From a bacterium (GTDB lineage Bacteria > Chloroflexota > Dormibacteria > Aeolococcales > Bog-877), in contig JAJZGN010000026.1 in NCBI GenBank assembly GCA_021798435.1, forward strand, positions 1-14,502: 14,502 nucleotides of DNA, read 5' to 3'. The notes beneath the pieces were generated by a model. The model saw only the letters and a program-made list of their open reading frames with translations. It had not been told where the DNA came from and did not search any database. Each line of letters opens with the position of its first letter. Position 1 is the first letter of the stretch. Made by a program: the position numbers and the translations under genes. This document shows positions 1 through 6,956 of the stretch, in pieces.

Positions 1-2001
1 GTCGCCGGGTTCCCCGCGCCCGGGCAAGGCCTGGAGGCGCCCCGGGAGCCGGTGGCCGAGCCCCAGAACGGCCTGGTCGAGCCCTTGGCCACGCCCTCGG
101 ATTTCGAATCCGCCCCGGAGGAGTCCGCACCCGAGGAAGATCGGGCCTCGGACGCCGCCTCGTCGATCGAGGGCGACATAGCACCGTGGTCCTCGGATAC
201 CGAGGTTCACCCGGACCCGGGCGCAAACCTCGGGGCCGGGGATTCGCTCCTCGCTGCGGAGACGGCGGAGGAAGTGCCGGAGGTCTCCGTGTGGGCATCG
301 CCGCCGCCCACTGGGAGCGTGGCTCCCTCCGCCGAGGAGGGCTGGACTCCGAGCGCCACCGAGCCTGGGCAGGACGCCGGCGAGGTCCTCGAGGCAGCGG
401 GGATCGAGGCCCTCGCCGAAGGGCCAGGGCTCGACCCCGGCACCTCAGCCGACGCCGGAGAGGATTCCGATCCCATCTTCCAGGAGGGGCCTGAGTACCC
501 GGACACCCTGGTGGCCGACTACCAACCGGTTGCCACTGGCCTCTGGGCATCGGACGGCTCTGGCCCCGACGCCACGGACCCGCCCCCAGCGGGGGTGGAG
601 GGAATGGCATCGATAGAGGAGACGGAGGAGGTCGCCGGGAGCGGCCAACCGTCCGACGAGGTCTCGCCCACTTCCTGGGCTAGCCATCAGGAGGGGCCGG
701 TTCCCGACCTCCCACCCGCGGCGGAGATCCCGGGCCCACCCATCGAGGGGAGCACCGTCGACTCGGCGCCGGCGGCCGGCCACCTCGATCCGATCCTGGG
801 CGACGAGTGGGATGCGGCTCCCGCCAGCAGCGAACCCTGGGATCCGGGCGCCCACCTCGAACCCCCCGCTTCGCTCGAGCCCCAAGCCGATGACCAGGCC
901 CTCGAGCCCTCCGAGCCCGCCACCGACAACCCCTGGACGGCGGCCGGCGAGGGGGATGGCCTGGAGGCTCAGCCTGGGCCCTGGCAGCGGAGCTGGGAGC
1001 CCGATCCCCTGCCTGTGTGGTCGCCGGCCCTCCCACCGATCCCTCCCTGGCCGAACGAGCTCCCGGCCGCCGGTGCCGAAGAGGCGTCTGCCGACGAGGT
1101 CATGGAGGTGGCCCAGGAGGAGGCGGCCGTGCTGGAGGAGCCGCCGGCTCCCGCTGAGGTGCCGGTCTGGATCCCGCCTCCTCCCTCGCTGCCGAGTTCG
1201 GTGACCGACGGTTGGGTGCCCAGGCGCGACCTCCTGGACATCCCCGCCCAGCCGCCGACCCCCGTGGCCGCCGAGCCGCTGTCCCCGCCGGTCCGTCCTG
1301 TGGACTCGGTGGTGCCCCCGCGCCGGCCCCCGAGCGAGGAGACCACGGGATATCAGCGGATTCCACCGCCCCACCGCCCCGAGGGCCCCAGAAAGCGGCC
1401 GGTGGCGTCGAGGCCGGCGGCCCCGGGGCCACGGAGCTGGACCCGGACCGGCACCATCGCGGTGGCCGCGCTGGCGGTGTTCCTGATCGGTTGGGCCCTG
1501 ACCCACCGCACCACTCCCACCCCGGCGCCGGCCAAGACCACCCACAGCTCCCCCACCCCCAACTCCTCCCACTCCCCCGGCGCCTCCCCGAGCGCCCCGG
1601 CCACAACGGCCCCCGCCCTCGCCCTCACCGGACAGCAGACGTTCGGCGGAGGCGGCAGCGGCTATCAGATGCAGACCGCGCGGTACGGACTGCACCAGAG
1701 CGGCGCCCAGCTCTGGGTGGTGTTCCAGATGGTGTCCGGCACCGGATCTCCCAAGATCACGACCGGCTTCGACGGCGCCACCACCCTCTACGTGGAGATG
1801 CAGGGCGTGTCCCCCGGGGCGGCGGTGCCTCAGCCTCCCTCCGGGGAGCTGGTGACCAGCGTCAAGGTCGGGCAGGTGCCCGGTTTCAGCGGGGCGGTGT
1901 ACATCCTGCAGCTGAGCCGGGCGGCCCAGGTCAGCGGCTACCTGCTGCCCGGGACGGACACCGGCTCCGCCGGGGAGCGGGTGGTCCTCCAGCTCCAGTA
2001 A
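1..2001 (+). CDS. Large acidic, proline-rich single-pass membrane protein, 5' end outside the window
   Basis: The frame is open from base 1, so the true start probably lies upstream; the first in-window start codon is GTG at 52, which would give 649 residues. Numbered from that GTG, residues 1 to about 400 are low-complexity Asp/Glu/Pro/Ala sequence, surely disordered, carrying about 14 scattered tryptophans (IAPW, VSVW, GLWAS, TSWAS, NPWTA, PVWSP, PVWIP). A basic Arg/Pro stretch (about 405-463) precedes one hydrophobic helix (about 467-485, AVAALAVFLIGWAL). A Thr/Ser/Pro linker (about 486-525) and a globular-looking, beta-rich C-terminal domain (about 530-649) follow. The basic side before the helix predicts a cytoplasmic N-terminus and an exported C-terminal domain. 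That domain faintly recalls AMIN-like domains (VKVGQVPGFSGAVYILQL), but this is a guess. Function is unknown. The gene converges on the LON-domain gene, with 3 bp between the stop codons. Confidence 0.75.
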   Translation, partial: VAGFPAPGQGLEAPREPVAEPQNGLVEPLATPSDFESAPEESAPEEDRASDAASSIEGDIAPWSSDTEVHPDPGANLGAGDSLLAAETAEEVPEVSVWASPPPTGSVAPSAEEGWTPSATEPGQDAGEVLEAAGIEALAEGPGLDPGTSADAGEDSDPIFQEGPEYPDTLVADYQPVATGLWASDGSGPDATDPPPAGVEGMASIEETEEVAGSGQPSDEVSPTSWASHQEGPVPDLPPAAEIPGPPIEGSTVDSAPAAGHLDPILGDEWDAAPASSEPWDPGAHLEPPASLEPQADDQALEPSEPATDNPWTAAGEGDGLEAQPGPWQRSWEPDPLPVWSPALPPIPPWPNELPAAGAEEASADEVMEVAQEEAAVLEEPPAPAEVPVWIPPPPSLPSSVTDGWVPRRDLLDIPAQPPTPVAAEPLSPPVRPVDSVVPPRRPPSEETTGYQRIPPPHRPEGPRKRPVASRPAAPGPRSWTRTGTIAVAALAVFLIGWALTHRTTPTPAPAKTTHSSPTPNSSHSPGASPSAPATTAPALALTGQQTFGGGGSGYQMQTARYGLHQSGAQLWVVFQMVSGTGSPKITTGFDGATTLYVEMQGVSPGAAVPQPPSGELVTSVKVGQVPGFSGAVYILQLSRAAQVSGYLLPGTDTGSAGERVVLQLQ

Positions 2002-2004
2002 CGT

Positions 2005-2649
2005 TCAGTTCAGGGTGTAGCTGGGCGGCCGGACCATCCGGTTGGCCAGCCCCCGCTCCAGGAACGTCGCCTCCCGGCGCAACAGGCTGAGCTCTCGGCG
2101 CAGCCGCTCCAGGGGCCGCCGCTCCTCCAGGATCAGCTGGCGGGACTCCAGTTCGACCACCAGGTTCTGGGCTACCGCCCAGGAGAGGTCGGTGGGGTCC
2201 TTGGGAAGCTCGTTAAAGGCGGGAAGGTCAAGCCCCATCGCCACCAGCCCCCGGCGGTACGCCTCGTACACCGGTCGCAGCTGGTCGGCGGCGGTGTCCG
2301 CATACCAGGCTGGGGGGAGGTCGGTGAGGGGTTCGACCTCCGCCTGGGGGTACGCGGCCCCCGCCGCCAGCGCCACCAGCCGGAAGCGAGTCTCCCCTCG
2401 GGCCAAAACCTCGCTCTCTCCGCCGGGGAGCCGGCTCACCTCACCGATGCGGGCCAGGGTGCCAACCCGGAAGCTGAGGGGCGCGGGGTCCAGGTCACTC
2501 CCCTGGCGGATGGCCACCACCCCGAACGGCTCCTGGTGGAGGACGCAGTGCCGGACCAGCGCCCGGTACCGGGGCTCGAACACCCGGATGGGCAGCTCGG
2601 CCCCGGGGTACAGGACCTGCCCCAGGGGAAAGAGAGGGATGAGGCTCAC
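2005..2649 (-). CDS. LON substrate-binding (N-terminal) domain protein
   Basis: The 214-residue protein is a stand-alone version of the N-terminal domain of Lon protease. Its N-terminus MSLIPLFPLGQVLYPGAELP followed by RVFEPRYRALV is the family signature, and FGVVAIRQGSDL and an ARIGEV segment follow in the expected order. There is no AAA+ ATPase or Ser-Lys protease domain, so it is not Lon. The C-terminal third (about 115-205) is helical and charged. The start is GTG at 2649. No Shine-Dalgarno is visible, but TACTCC lies 6 bases upstream, a weak leaderless-type box. The gene lies 34 bp downstream of argS on the same strand and may share its transcript. Such proteins are thought to bind polypeptides, but no partner can be named here. 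Confidence 0.88.
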   Translation of the reverse strand: MSLIPLFPLGQVLYPGAELPIRVFEPRYRALVRHCVLHQEPFGVVAIRQGSDLDPAPLSFRVGTLARIGEVSRLPGGESEVLARGETRFRLVALAAGAAYPQAEVEPLTDLPPAWYADTAADQLRPVYEAYRRGLVAMGLDLPAFNELPKDPTDLSWAVAQNLVVELESRQLILEERRPLERLRRELSLLRREATFLERGLANRMVRPPSYTLN

Positions 2650-2683
2650 GCCAAGGGAGTATGGGGCCAGGGGGTCGGAGCCG

Positions 2684-4549
2684 TCAGATGCGCTCCAGGG
2701 GCTCGAGCCCGAGCAGCTGAAGCGAGCGCGCCAGGGTGGCGCGGAGGGCGTCCACCAGCTGCCGTCCCTGGGCCCGGAGCGAGGGATCCTCCACCCGGTA
2801 GAGCCGGTCGGTGTGCTCGTAGTAGTCGTTGAACGCCGTGGCCAGCTCGAAGGTGTACCCGGCCAACGACGAGGGGGAGAGGCTGCCGGCCGCCTCCGCC
2901 GCGGCCCGGGGAAAGGCGGCGATCTGCTTCACGAGGCGCCTCCCCTCCGGGGCCAGCCGGAAGGGACCGGGATCGGCCTCCACCGGCTCCACCCGGCGCA
3001 GGATCCCGCAGGCCCTGGCGTGGGCGTACTGCAGGTAGACTCCGGTGTCCCCGCTGGTGCGCAGCGCCTCGTCGAAGTCGAAGTTGATGATCGAGTTGAG
3101 GCCGAAGCGCAGCAGGTAGTAGCGAACCGCGCTGGCGGCCAGGACCTCTGCGGTGCGCTGGTCCCGGGCCTTGGGCCGCACCAGACGGACCGCCGCGTCC
3201 AGGAGGTCGTCCGCCCCCACCTCGATGCCGTGCCGGCCACTCAGGGCGTACATGGTCCGCCCCGGCTCGGTCTCCACTCCGAGGGCGGCGGCCGCCCGGG
3301 GGGAGAGGGCCACCACCTCGTAGGCCAGGTGGAACAGCTGGTCCGCCTGGGGCTCGTGCCCCAGCCGTCGCAGAGCCTCGCGGACCACCTTCTGGGGGGC
3401 GCTCTGCCGCTGGTCAATCACGTTGACGACCCTCCCGGCCCGGCCGAAGGAGGTGGGGTCCAGGTCGTCATCGCCGGCCTGGGCCGAGGAGGTGGCGGGA
3501 CCCCCGGGCGCCCAGGGGTGGTAGCGGAAGTCCAATCCCAGGAGCCCAAACTTCCAGAGGTGGTAGGCGATGTCCTTGGCGGTGTAGGTGGCCAGCCCGT
3601 CGCTCTTGATGAGCACCTTCGCCTCTCCCGTCTCGGGGTCGGTCTCGCCTTCGGTCATCGGCAGCACCAGGCACCCCGCGAGGGCCCCGCTTGAGACCCG
3701 GACCGTGACACCCATCTCCTCCATGAGATCGAGGGCCCGGCCCAGAAAGCCCAGCTCGAGGATGTCTGACTCCCAGGTCAGGAGGTCGTAGCCGACCCCG
3801 GCCCGCGCCATGGTGCGCAGGTGGGCGTCCACGATCTGACTAGTGAGCTCCTTGGCCGCCCTGGCCACCTCACCGCGGCGACCCTCGATCTGGCGCAGGG
3901 TGTCGCGGCGCAGCTCGAGAAGCCGCGGCTCGGCCTCATAGCGGCGGAAGACCTCGACATAGCACCGGGAGCAGAAGCGGTCGAAGGGCTCGCCGTCGGC
4001 CGGGGAGAGCCCCAGCTCGCGGATCCCCACCAGCACGTCCGCCACCTGGACCCCGGTGTCGTCGATGTAGTTCTGCACCTCCACCCGCTGACCCTGGGAG
4101 CGGAGCAGCCGGGCCACCGTGTCCCCGATGCAGGCGTTGCGCAGGTGTCCCACGTGGGCGGCCTTGTTGGGATTGGTGGCGGTGTGCTCCACCACCACCT
4201 TGGGGCCGGGGTCGTGCCTCTCGGCAACCACCTCACCCCATCCCAGGGCGGAGGCCACCACCTCGGAGGCGTAGGTGGCCATCTCGATCCGAAGGTTGAC
4301 GTACCCGCCGCCGGTCACGGTCACCTCGGCGGTGTGCCGGGGCGGCTCGAGCCGGCGCGCCAGCTCCTCGGCGATGGAGGCGGGCGGGCGCCGGAGGACC
4401 TTGGCGAGCCTGAAGGCGATCGGCGAGGAGAGGTCACCCGCCGTCTCGAGGGCGGACGGCTCGACGGCCGCCGGCAGGTCCTCCTCCACCCCGAGCTCCC
4501 GGGCCGCCCGGGCGAGGGCGAGGGCGAACTCCAGCTCCAAGTCAGGCAT
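2684..4549 (-). CDS. argS: Arginyl-tRNA synthetase
   Basis: This class I synthetase attaches arginine to tRNA-Arg in the cytoplasm. The 621-residue protein has the expected order: an N-terminal Add-1 domain (about 1-90); the EHTATNPNK block (121-129) leading to the HIGH-type motif HVGH (132-135) and LRNACIGD; RVEVQNYIDDTG; the catalytic-core segment TYTAKDIAYHLWKFGLLG; VVNVIDQRQSAPQ; and a C-terminal DALR anticodon-binding domain (GVYLQYAHARACGILRR, NDYYEHTDRLYRV) ending LLGLEPLERI. The KMSK position reads ALSGRHG (about 435-441) and lacks the usual lysine. Lys129 just before the HIGH motif is the kind of lysine known in ArgRS enzymes without canonical KMSK. The ATG at 4549 is 7 bases from a TAGTAT box and has no good Shine-Dalgarno, so a leaderless transcript is likely. 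Confidence 0.97.
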   Translation of the reverse strand: MPDLELEFALALARAARELGVEEDLPAAVEPSALETAGDLSSPIAFRLAKVLRRPPASIAEELARRLEPPRHTAEVTVTGGGYVNLRIEMATYASEVVASALGWGEVVAERHDPGPKVVVEHTATNPNKAAHVGHLRNACIGDTVARLLRSQGQRVEVQNYIDDTGVQVADVLVGIRELGLSPADGEPFDRFCSRCYVEVFRRYEAEPRLLELRRDTLRQIEGRRGEVARAAKELTSQIVDAHLRTMARAGVGYDLLTWESDILELGFLGRALDLMEEMGVTVRVSSGALAGCLVLPMTEGETDPETGEAKVLIKSDGLATYTAKDIAYHLWKFGLLGLDFRYHPWAPGGPATSSAQAGDDDLDPTSFGRAGRVVNVIDQRQSAPQKVVREALRRLGHEPQADQLFHLAYEVVALSPRAAAALGVETEPGRTMYALSGRHGIEVGADDLLDAAVRLVRPKARDQRTAEVLAASAVRYYLLRFGLNSIINFDFDEALRTSGDTGVYLQYAHARACGILRRVEPVEADPGPFRLAPEGRRLVKQIAAFPRAAAEAAGSLSPSSLAGYTFELATAFNDYYEHTDRLYRVEDPSLRAQGRQLVDALRATLARSLQLLGLEPLERI

Positions 4550-4556
4550 CCGCCTG

Positions 4557-4562
4557 ATACTA
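4557..4562 (-). promoter_or_regulatory. Leaderless-type -10 box for argS (TAGTAT)
   Basis: On the minus strand TAGTAT is followed by 7 bases (CAGGCGG) and then the argS ATG. This spacing would put the transcription start on or next to the start codon. No convincing -35 was found. It is inferred from spacing and consensus only. Confidence 0.5.
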
Positions 4563-4616
4563 CCGGCTGGCGAGGGCCGGCCCCCACCGCCCGACCCGGC
4601 CGCGGGGGAGGCCGTC

Positions 4617-4622
4617 TAGACT
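4617..4622 (+). promoter_or_regulatory. Leaderless-type -10 box (TAGACT)
   Basis: TAGACT is followed by 6 bases (TTTCTC) and the ATG at 4629. No Shine-Dalgarno precedes that ATG. The same TAGACT-N6-start layout recurs at 11867, which strengthens both calls. It is divergent from the argS box, 54 bp away. No clear -35 was seen. Confidence 0.55.
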
Positions 4623-4628
4623 TTTCTC

Positions 4629-4850
4629 ATGGAAGCCGAGACCGAGACCAGTCTCAGCGCCGACGAGATCGCCCACCGGCTGTACCAGGCCCTGGCGGCC
4701 TCCGGCCACGCCGCCTACTGCCCCGCCCACCTCGGCCCGCTCTACGACGAGTCGGTGGGGCGCTGGGGGGGTGGGGGCCTCACGCCGGAGTGCAGCTGCG
4801 GTCGCGACACCGCCCTCGCCGCCTACGAGACCTGGAGGTCAGGCCGCTAG
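4629..4850 (+). CDS. Small Cys/His-containing protein of unknown function (73 aa)
   Basis: I do not recognise this protein. The N-terminal half is a predicted amphipathic helix (about 10-27, ADEIAHRLYQALAASG). It is followed by CPAH (C31, H34), a Gly-rich stretch (GRWGGGG) and CSC (C55, C57), and ends in a short helix. Two Cys/His pairs could bind a metal, but this is inference. Support for a real gene comes from a leaderless TAGACT box exactly 6 bases upstream, its fit between divergent argS and convergent trxA, and a frame that fills the gap. The glycines are encoded by G7-T-G5 at 4765-4777, so a one-base error or slippage there would change the C-terminus and remove the CSC motif. Confidence 0.65.
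   Translation: MEAETETSLSADEIAHRLYQALAASGHAAYCPAHLGPLYDESVGRWGGGGLTPECSCGRDTALAAYETWRSGR
4765..4777 (+). repeat. G7-T-G5 homopolymer tract inside the 73-aa gene
   Basis: Seven G, one T and five G lie in a row. Together with GGTGGGG just upstream (from about 4754) the stretch meets the usual G-quadruplex pattern of four G-runs with short loops. It is a likely spot for replication slippage or sequencing error. Confidence 0.6.
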
Positions 4851-4863
4851 GGAGCCCGAAGGA

Positions 4864-4894
4864 AGGCGGGGCCGGGCGCCGGCCCGATCCGCCT
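4864..4894. terminator. Nested inverted repeat between convergent genes, candidate bidirectional terminator
   Basis: GGGCCGG-GCG-CCGGCCC (4869-4885) is a perfect 7-bp stem with a 3-base loop. It is enclosed by AGGCGG (4864-4869) and CCGCCT (4889-4894). It lies between the end of the 73-aa gene (+) and the stop of trxA (-), where a shared terminator is expected. No U-tract follows on either strand, so an intrinsic terminator of the classical type is not proven. Confidence 0.4.
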
Positions 4895-5217
4895 CAGACC
4901 AGCGGGTCCAGCTTGGCCTTGAGGGAGGACTTGGGCTGGAAGCCGACCAGCCGCTGGACCGCCTGGCCGCCCTTGAAGAGGATGAGGGTGGGGATGCTCA
5001 TGACGCCGAACTTGCCGGCGATGTTGGGGTTGGCGTCCACGTCCAGCTTGGCCAGCCTGATCCGGGGCCCGTAGTCCTTGGCCAGCTCCTCGACCACTGG
5101 GGCCAGCATCAGGCAGGGCTGGCACCACCCGGCCCAGAAGTCGACCAGCACCGGCACCTCGGACTGGATCACCTGGGTGTCGAAGGTAGCGTCGCTGACA
5201 TTCAGAGGCTCAGCCAT
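4894..5217 (-). CDS. trxA: Thioredoxin with an atypical WCQPC active site
   Basis: The 107-residue single-domain thioredoxin reduces protein disulfides in the cytoplasm, normally recharged by thioredoxin reductase. The length and landmarks match E. coli Trx by position: Asp26 (VLVDFWAGW), Cys32 and Cys35, cis-Pro76 (SIPT), and the closing FKGGQAVQRLVGFQP strand-helix. The active site reads WCQPC, then L, instead of the usual WCGPC followed by Lys or Arg; Gln replaces the conserved Gly33. This dipeptide sets redox potential in the family, so altered properties are plausible but unproven. The ATG at 5217 has AGGAG 6 bases upstream and overlaps the end of the FmdB-type gene by 8 bp, so the two are translationally coupled. 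Confidence 0.95.
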   Translation of the reverse strand: MAEPLNVSDATFDTQVIQSEVPVLVDFWAGWCQPCLMLAPVVEELAKDYGPRIRLAKLDVDANPNIAGKFGVMSIPTLILFKGGQAVQRLVGFQPKSSLKAKLDPLV

Positions 5218-5536
5218 TCTTGACTCCTGTGCCGGTGGCTCCGGCGCTGGCTCCGCTCGGAGCTGGGTTGACGTCGGCCTTGGAGGCGGGCTCCGTCTTG
5301 GCGGCGGGCGCGGCGGGTTCGGGGGCGGTGCTCTTGGGGGAGGTGATGGCGCCGGAGCCCGAGGAGCGGGAGTCGGTCTTGTAGAAGCCCTGGCCCTTGA
5401 AGACGATCCCCACCGGGAAGACCACCCGGCGGACCCCCGCCCCGCAGCTGGGGCAGACCGTGAGCGGGTCGTCCACGATCGGCTGGACGACCTCGAACTC
5501 GTGGTTGGCCTGGCAGCGGTAGGCGTAGGTCGGCAC
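5210..5536 (-). CDS. FmdB-type zinc ribbon protein
   Basis: The 108-residue protein starts MPTYAYRCQANHEFEVV, continues with CPSCGAGVRRVVFP and ends its conserved part with GIVFKGQGFYKTD (about 43-55), the full signature of the FmdB zinc-ribbon family. The C-terminal half (about 60-108) is Ala/Pro/Ser/Lys low complexity. Three cysteines are visible (C8, C28, C31). The usual second Cys of the first knuckle (CxxC) is absent and reads CQANH, so His12 may be the fourth ligand. The family was named for a formamidase regulator, but its molecular role remains unclear. The start is GTG at 5536, with no Shine-Dalgarno. The gene overlaps trxA by 8 bp. Confidence 0.9.
   Translation of the reverse strand: MPTYAYRCQANHEFEVVQPIVDDPLTVCPSCGAGVRRVVFPVGIVFKGQGFYKTDSRSSGSGAITSPKSTAPEPAAPAAKTEPASKADVNPAPSGASAGATGTGVKNG
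5224..5228 (-). promoter_or_regulatory. Shine-Dalgarno AGGAG of trxA
   Basis: On the minus strand AGGAG is followed by TCAAGA and the trxA ATG (6-base spacing). It lies inside the last codons of the FmdB-type gene and fixes the trxA start. Confidence 0.8.
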
Positions 5537-5545
5537 TTCGATATC

Positions 5546-5551
5546 AGCGTA
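5546..5551 (-). promoter_or_regulatory. Possible -10 box (TACGCT) for the fmdB-trxA pair
   Basis: TACGCT ends 9 bases before the GTG start of the FmdB-type gene, which would give a leader of only a few bases. It matches TANNNT, but the spacing is longer than at the other leaderless-type starts here, so this is weak. Confidence 0.25.
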
Positions 5552-5629
5552 CCCGATCGCGGCCGCGCCTAACCCGGGGCACCCGGCCGGCGCCCCTTCG
5601 CCTCGAGCTCGCGCCGACCCGCTGCCAGG

Positions 5630-5648
5630 CCGGCCCTAGCGCGGCCGG
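5630..5648. other. Inverted repeat downstream of the DUF1015 gene
   Basis: CCGGCC (5630-5635) and GGCCGG (5643-5648) pair across a 7-base loop. It lies in the 150-bp gap (5537-5686) between the DUF1015 stop and the FmdB-type start. It could help end the upstream transcript, but there is no T-tract. The rest of the gap shows no gene. Confidence 0.25.
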
Positions 5649-5686
5649 GGGCAACCTCCGCCTCCGGTCCTGGGCCGACGAGGCCC

Positions 5687-6949
5687 CTACCTCGGGGTGG
5701 AGCCCGGCCCGACCATCTGCGTCTCCATCAGGACCAGCCCGCTGGGGACCTTGGGGTAGAAGTAGGTGGACTTCTGGGGGAGCACCTCCCCGGCCAGCGA
5801 GGCCTCCACCACCGCCGACAGCGGGGTGGGGTTGAGAAGGAAGGAGAGTCCTCCCCGGCGGCGGCCGGCCGCGATCGCCTCCTCTTGATCTCTGGAGTGC
5901 CGCACCCGCCCCGCCGCCGCCGCCGCCGGCCCTATCCCCAAGATCGTCTCCAGAACCTCGCGGTTGAGGACGGACACGTCCAGCTGGGCCGCCCCGTGCT
6001 GCGATACCTGGCGGCGGCGGGAGGCGGTACCCACGGTCTCGGCGTCCAGCACCACCAGGGCGTGGTGCTCGGCGCCGAGCTCCCTCGCCCGGAGCTGGGC
6101 GCTCGGGACGTCCTCAGAGGTGGCCACCTCCCAGCCGGAGCCGGAGAGGGCGGTGAGCACCTCGTCGGCGGCCAGCGGGCTCTGATCCAGCACCCGGTGG
6201 GTGGCCAGGATCAGGTGGTCGGTCGAGCGCAGCGGGGTCACCAGGGCGAGCACCCAGGGAAGGCGGAGTGCGAGGGCTGTCTCGTAGCGGTGATGGCCGT
6301 CGGCGATGAACATCCGGCCCGCGGACAAGCCGGCGCAGATGGAGCCCGCCAGGTCGGGATCGGTGACCGGCCAGAGGCGGTGGTGCTCCCGGCCGTACTC
6401 GCCGCGCAGCCCCGCCTCCGCCGCAGCCGGCCGGTCCGCCGCGGCCTCCAGCCCGGCCCCCACGTCATCCGGCCCGTCGTGGAGGAGGAGCAGCGGCGAG
6501 GTCTGGACCCCGGTGGCTCGAAGGAGACGTAGGCGGTCCTCCTTGGGGCCGTCGAGGGTCAGCTCATGGCGCAGGATCAGCTGGCTCTCGTGGGCGGCGG
6601 GCTGCACGGCCACGAACGCCCCGAGCCGCCGGTGGACTGCGCCACCCTGGGGATCGGGGTAGAGGTGCTCGTGGACGTAGACCGCGGGCGATGCCTCCCG
6701 CAGCAGGAAGCCCTGCTCGCGCCAGGTGCGGAGGTGGTCGCGGGCCCTCGTGTAGCGGTCCCGCTCACCGGGCTCATCGTCAGGGTAGTCCTTGCCCAGC
6801 TCCACCCGGACCACGTTCTGGAGCGCCCGGGAATACAGCCGCTCCTGCAGCTCGGGACCGATGACGTCGTAGGGCGGCGCCAGCACCGCGGCCAGCTCGA
6901 TCCGCCTTGGGTCGTACCGGAGAGCGGGGAAGGGGCTGACCGTGGGCAA
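5687..6949 (-). CDS. DUF1015 family protein
   Basis: The 420-residue protein carries the family landmarks in order: an N-terminal PFPALRYDP followed by AAVLAPPYDVI; an Arg-rich middle with AVYVHEHLYPDP; the ILRHELTLDGPKEDRLRLLRA block with SPLLLLHDGP; the conserved FIADGHHRYETAL motif; and a C-terminal segment ending with KVPSGLVLM. DUF1015 proteins have no established biochemical activity, though the IADGHHR motif resembles a catalytic or binding site. The start is TTG at 6949, only 7 bp after the serA stop; the conserved N-terminus begins right there, so this start is preferred despite lacking a strong ribosome site. Coexpression with serA is likely, as the family is often found beside serine-pathway genes. 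A (GCC)n run near 5910 encodes five alanines. Confidence 0.9.
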   Translation of the reverse strand: MPTVSPFPALRYDPRRIELAAVLAPPYDVIGPELQERLYSRALQNVVRVELGKDYPDDEPGERDRYTRARDHLRTWREQGFLLREASPAVYVHEHLYPDPQGGAVHRRLGAFVAVQPAAHESQLILRHELTLDGPKEDRLRLLRATGVQTSPLLLLHDGPDDVGAGLEAAADRPAAAEAGLRGEYGREHHRLWPVTDPDLAGSICAGLSAGRMFIADGHHRYETALALRLPWVLALVTPLRSTDHLILATHRVLDQSPLAADEVLTALSGSGWEVATSEDVPSAQLRARELGAEHHALVVLDAETVGTASRRRQVSQHGAAQLDVSVLNREVLETILGIGPAAAAAGRVRHSRDQEEAIAAGRRRGGLSFLLNPTPLSAVVEASLAGEVLPQKSTYFYPKVPSGLVLMETQMVGPGSTPR

Positions 6950-6956
6950 CTCGGGG

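Noticed and set aside
445..1695. Minus-strand 416-codon frame over the left-edge gene
   Set aside because: Arg/Gly-rich without any domain. The plus frame has a membrane helix, a linker and a C-terminal domain in sensible order.
2042..3694. Long plus-strand open frame opposite the LON-domain gene and argS
   Set aside because: It is antisense to genes with clear family motifs and reads as Arg/Gly/Pro/His-rich low-complexity sequence, a usual effect of high GC.
5910..5929. (GCC)n run as a possible repeat element
   Set aside because: It is a short in-frame alanine run inside the DUF1015 gene, ordinary for high-GC coding DNA.
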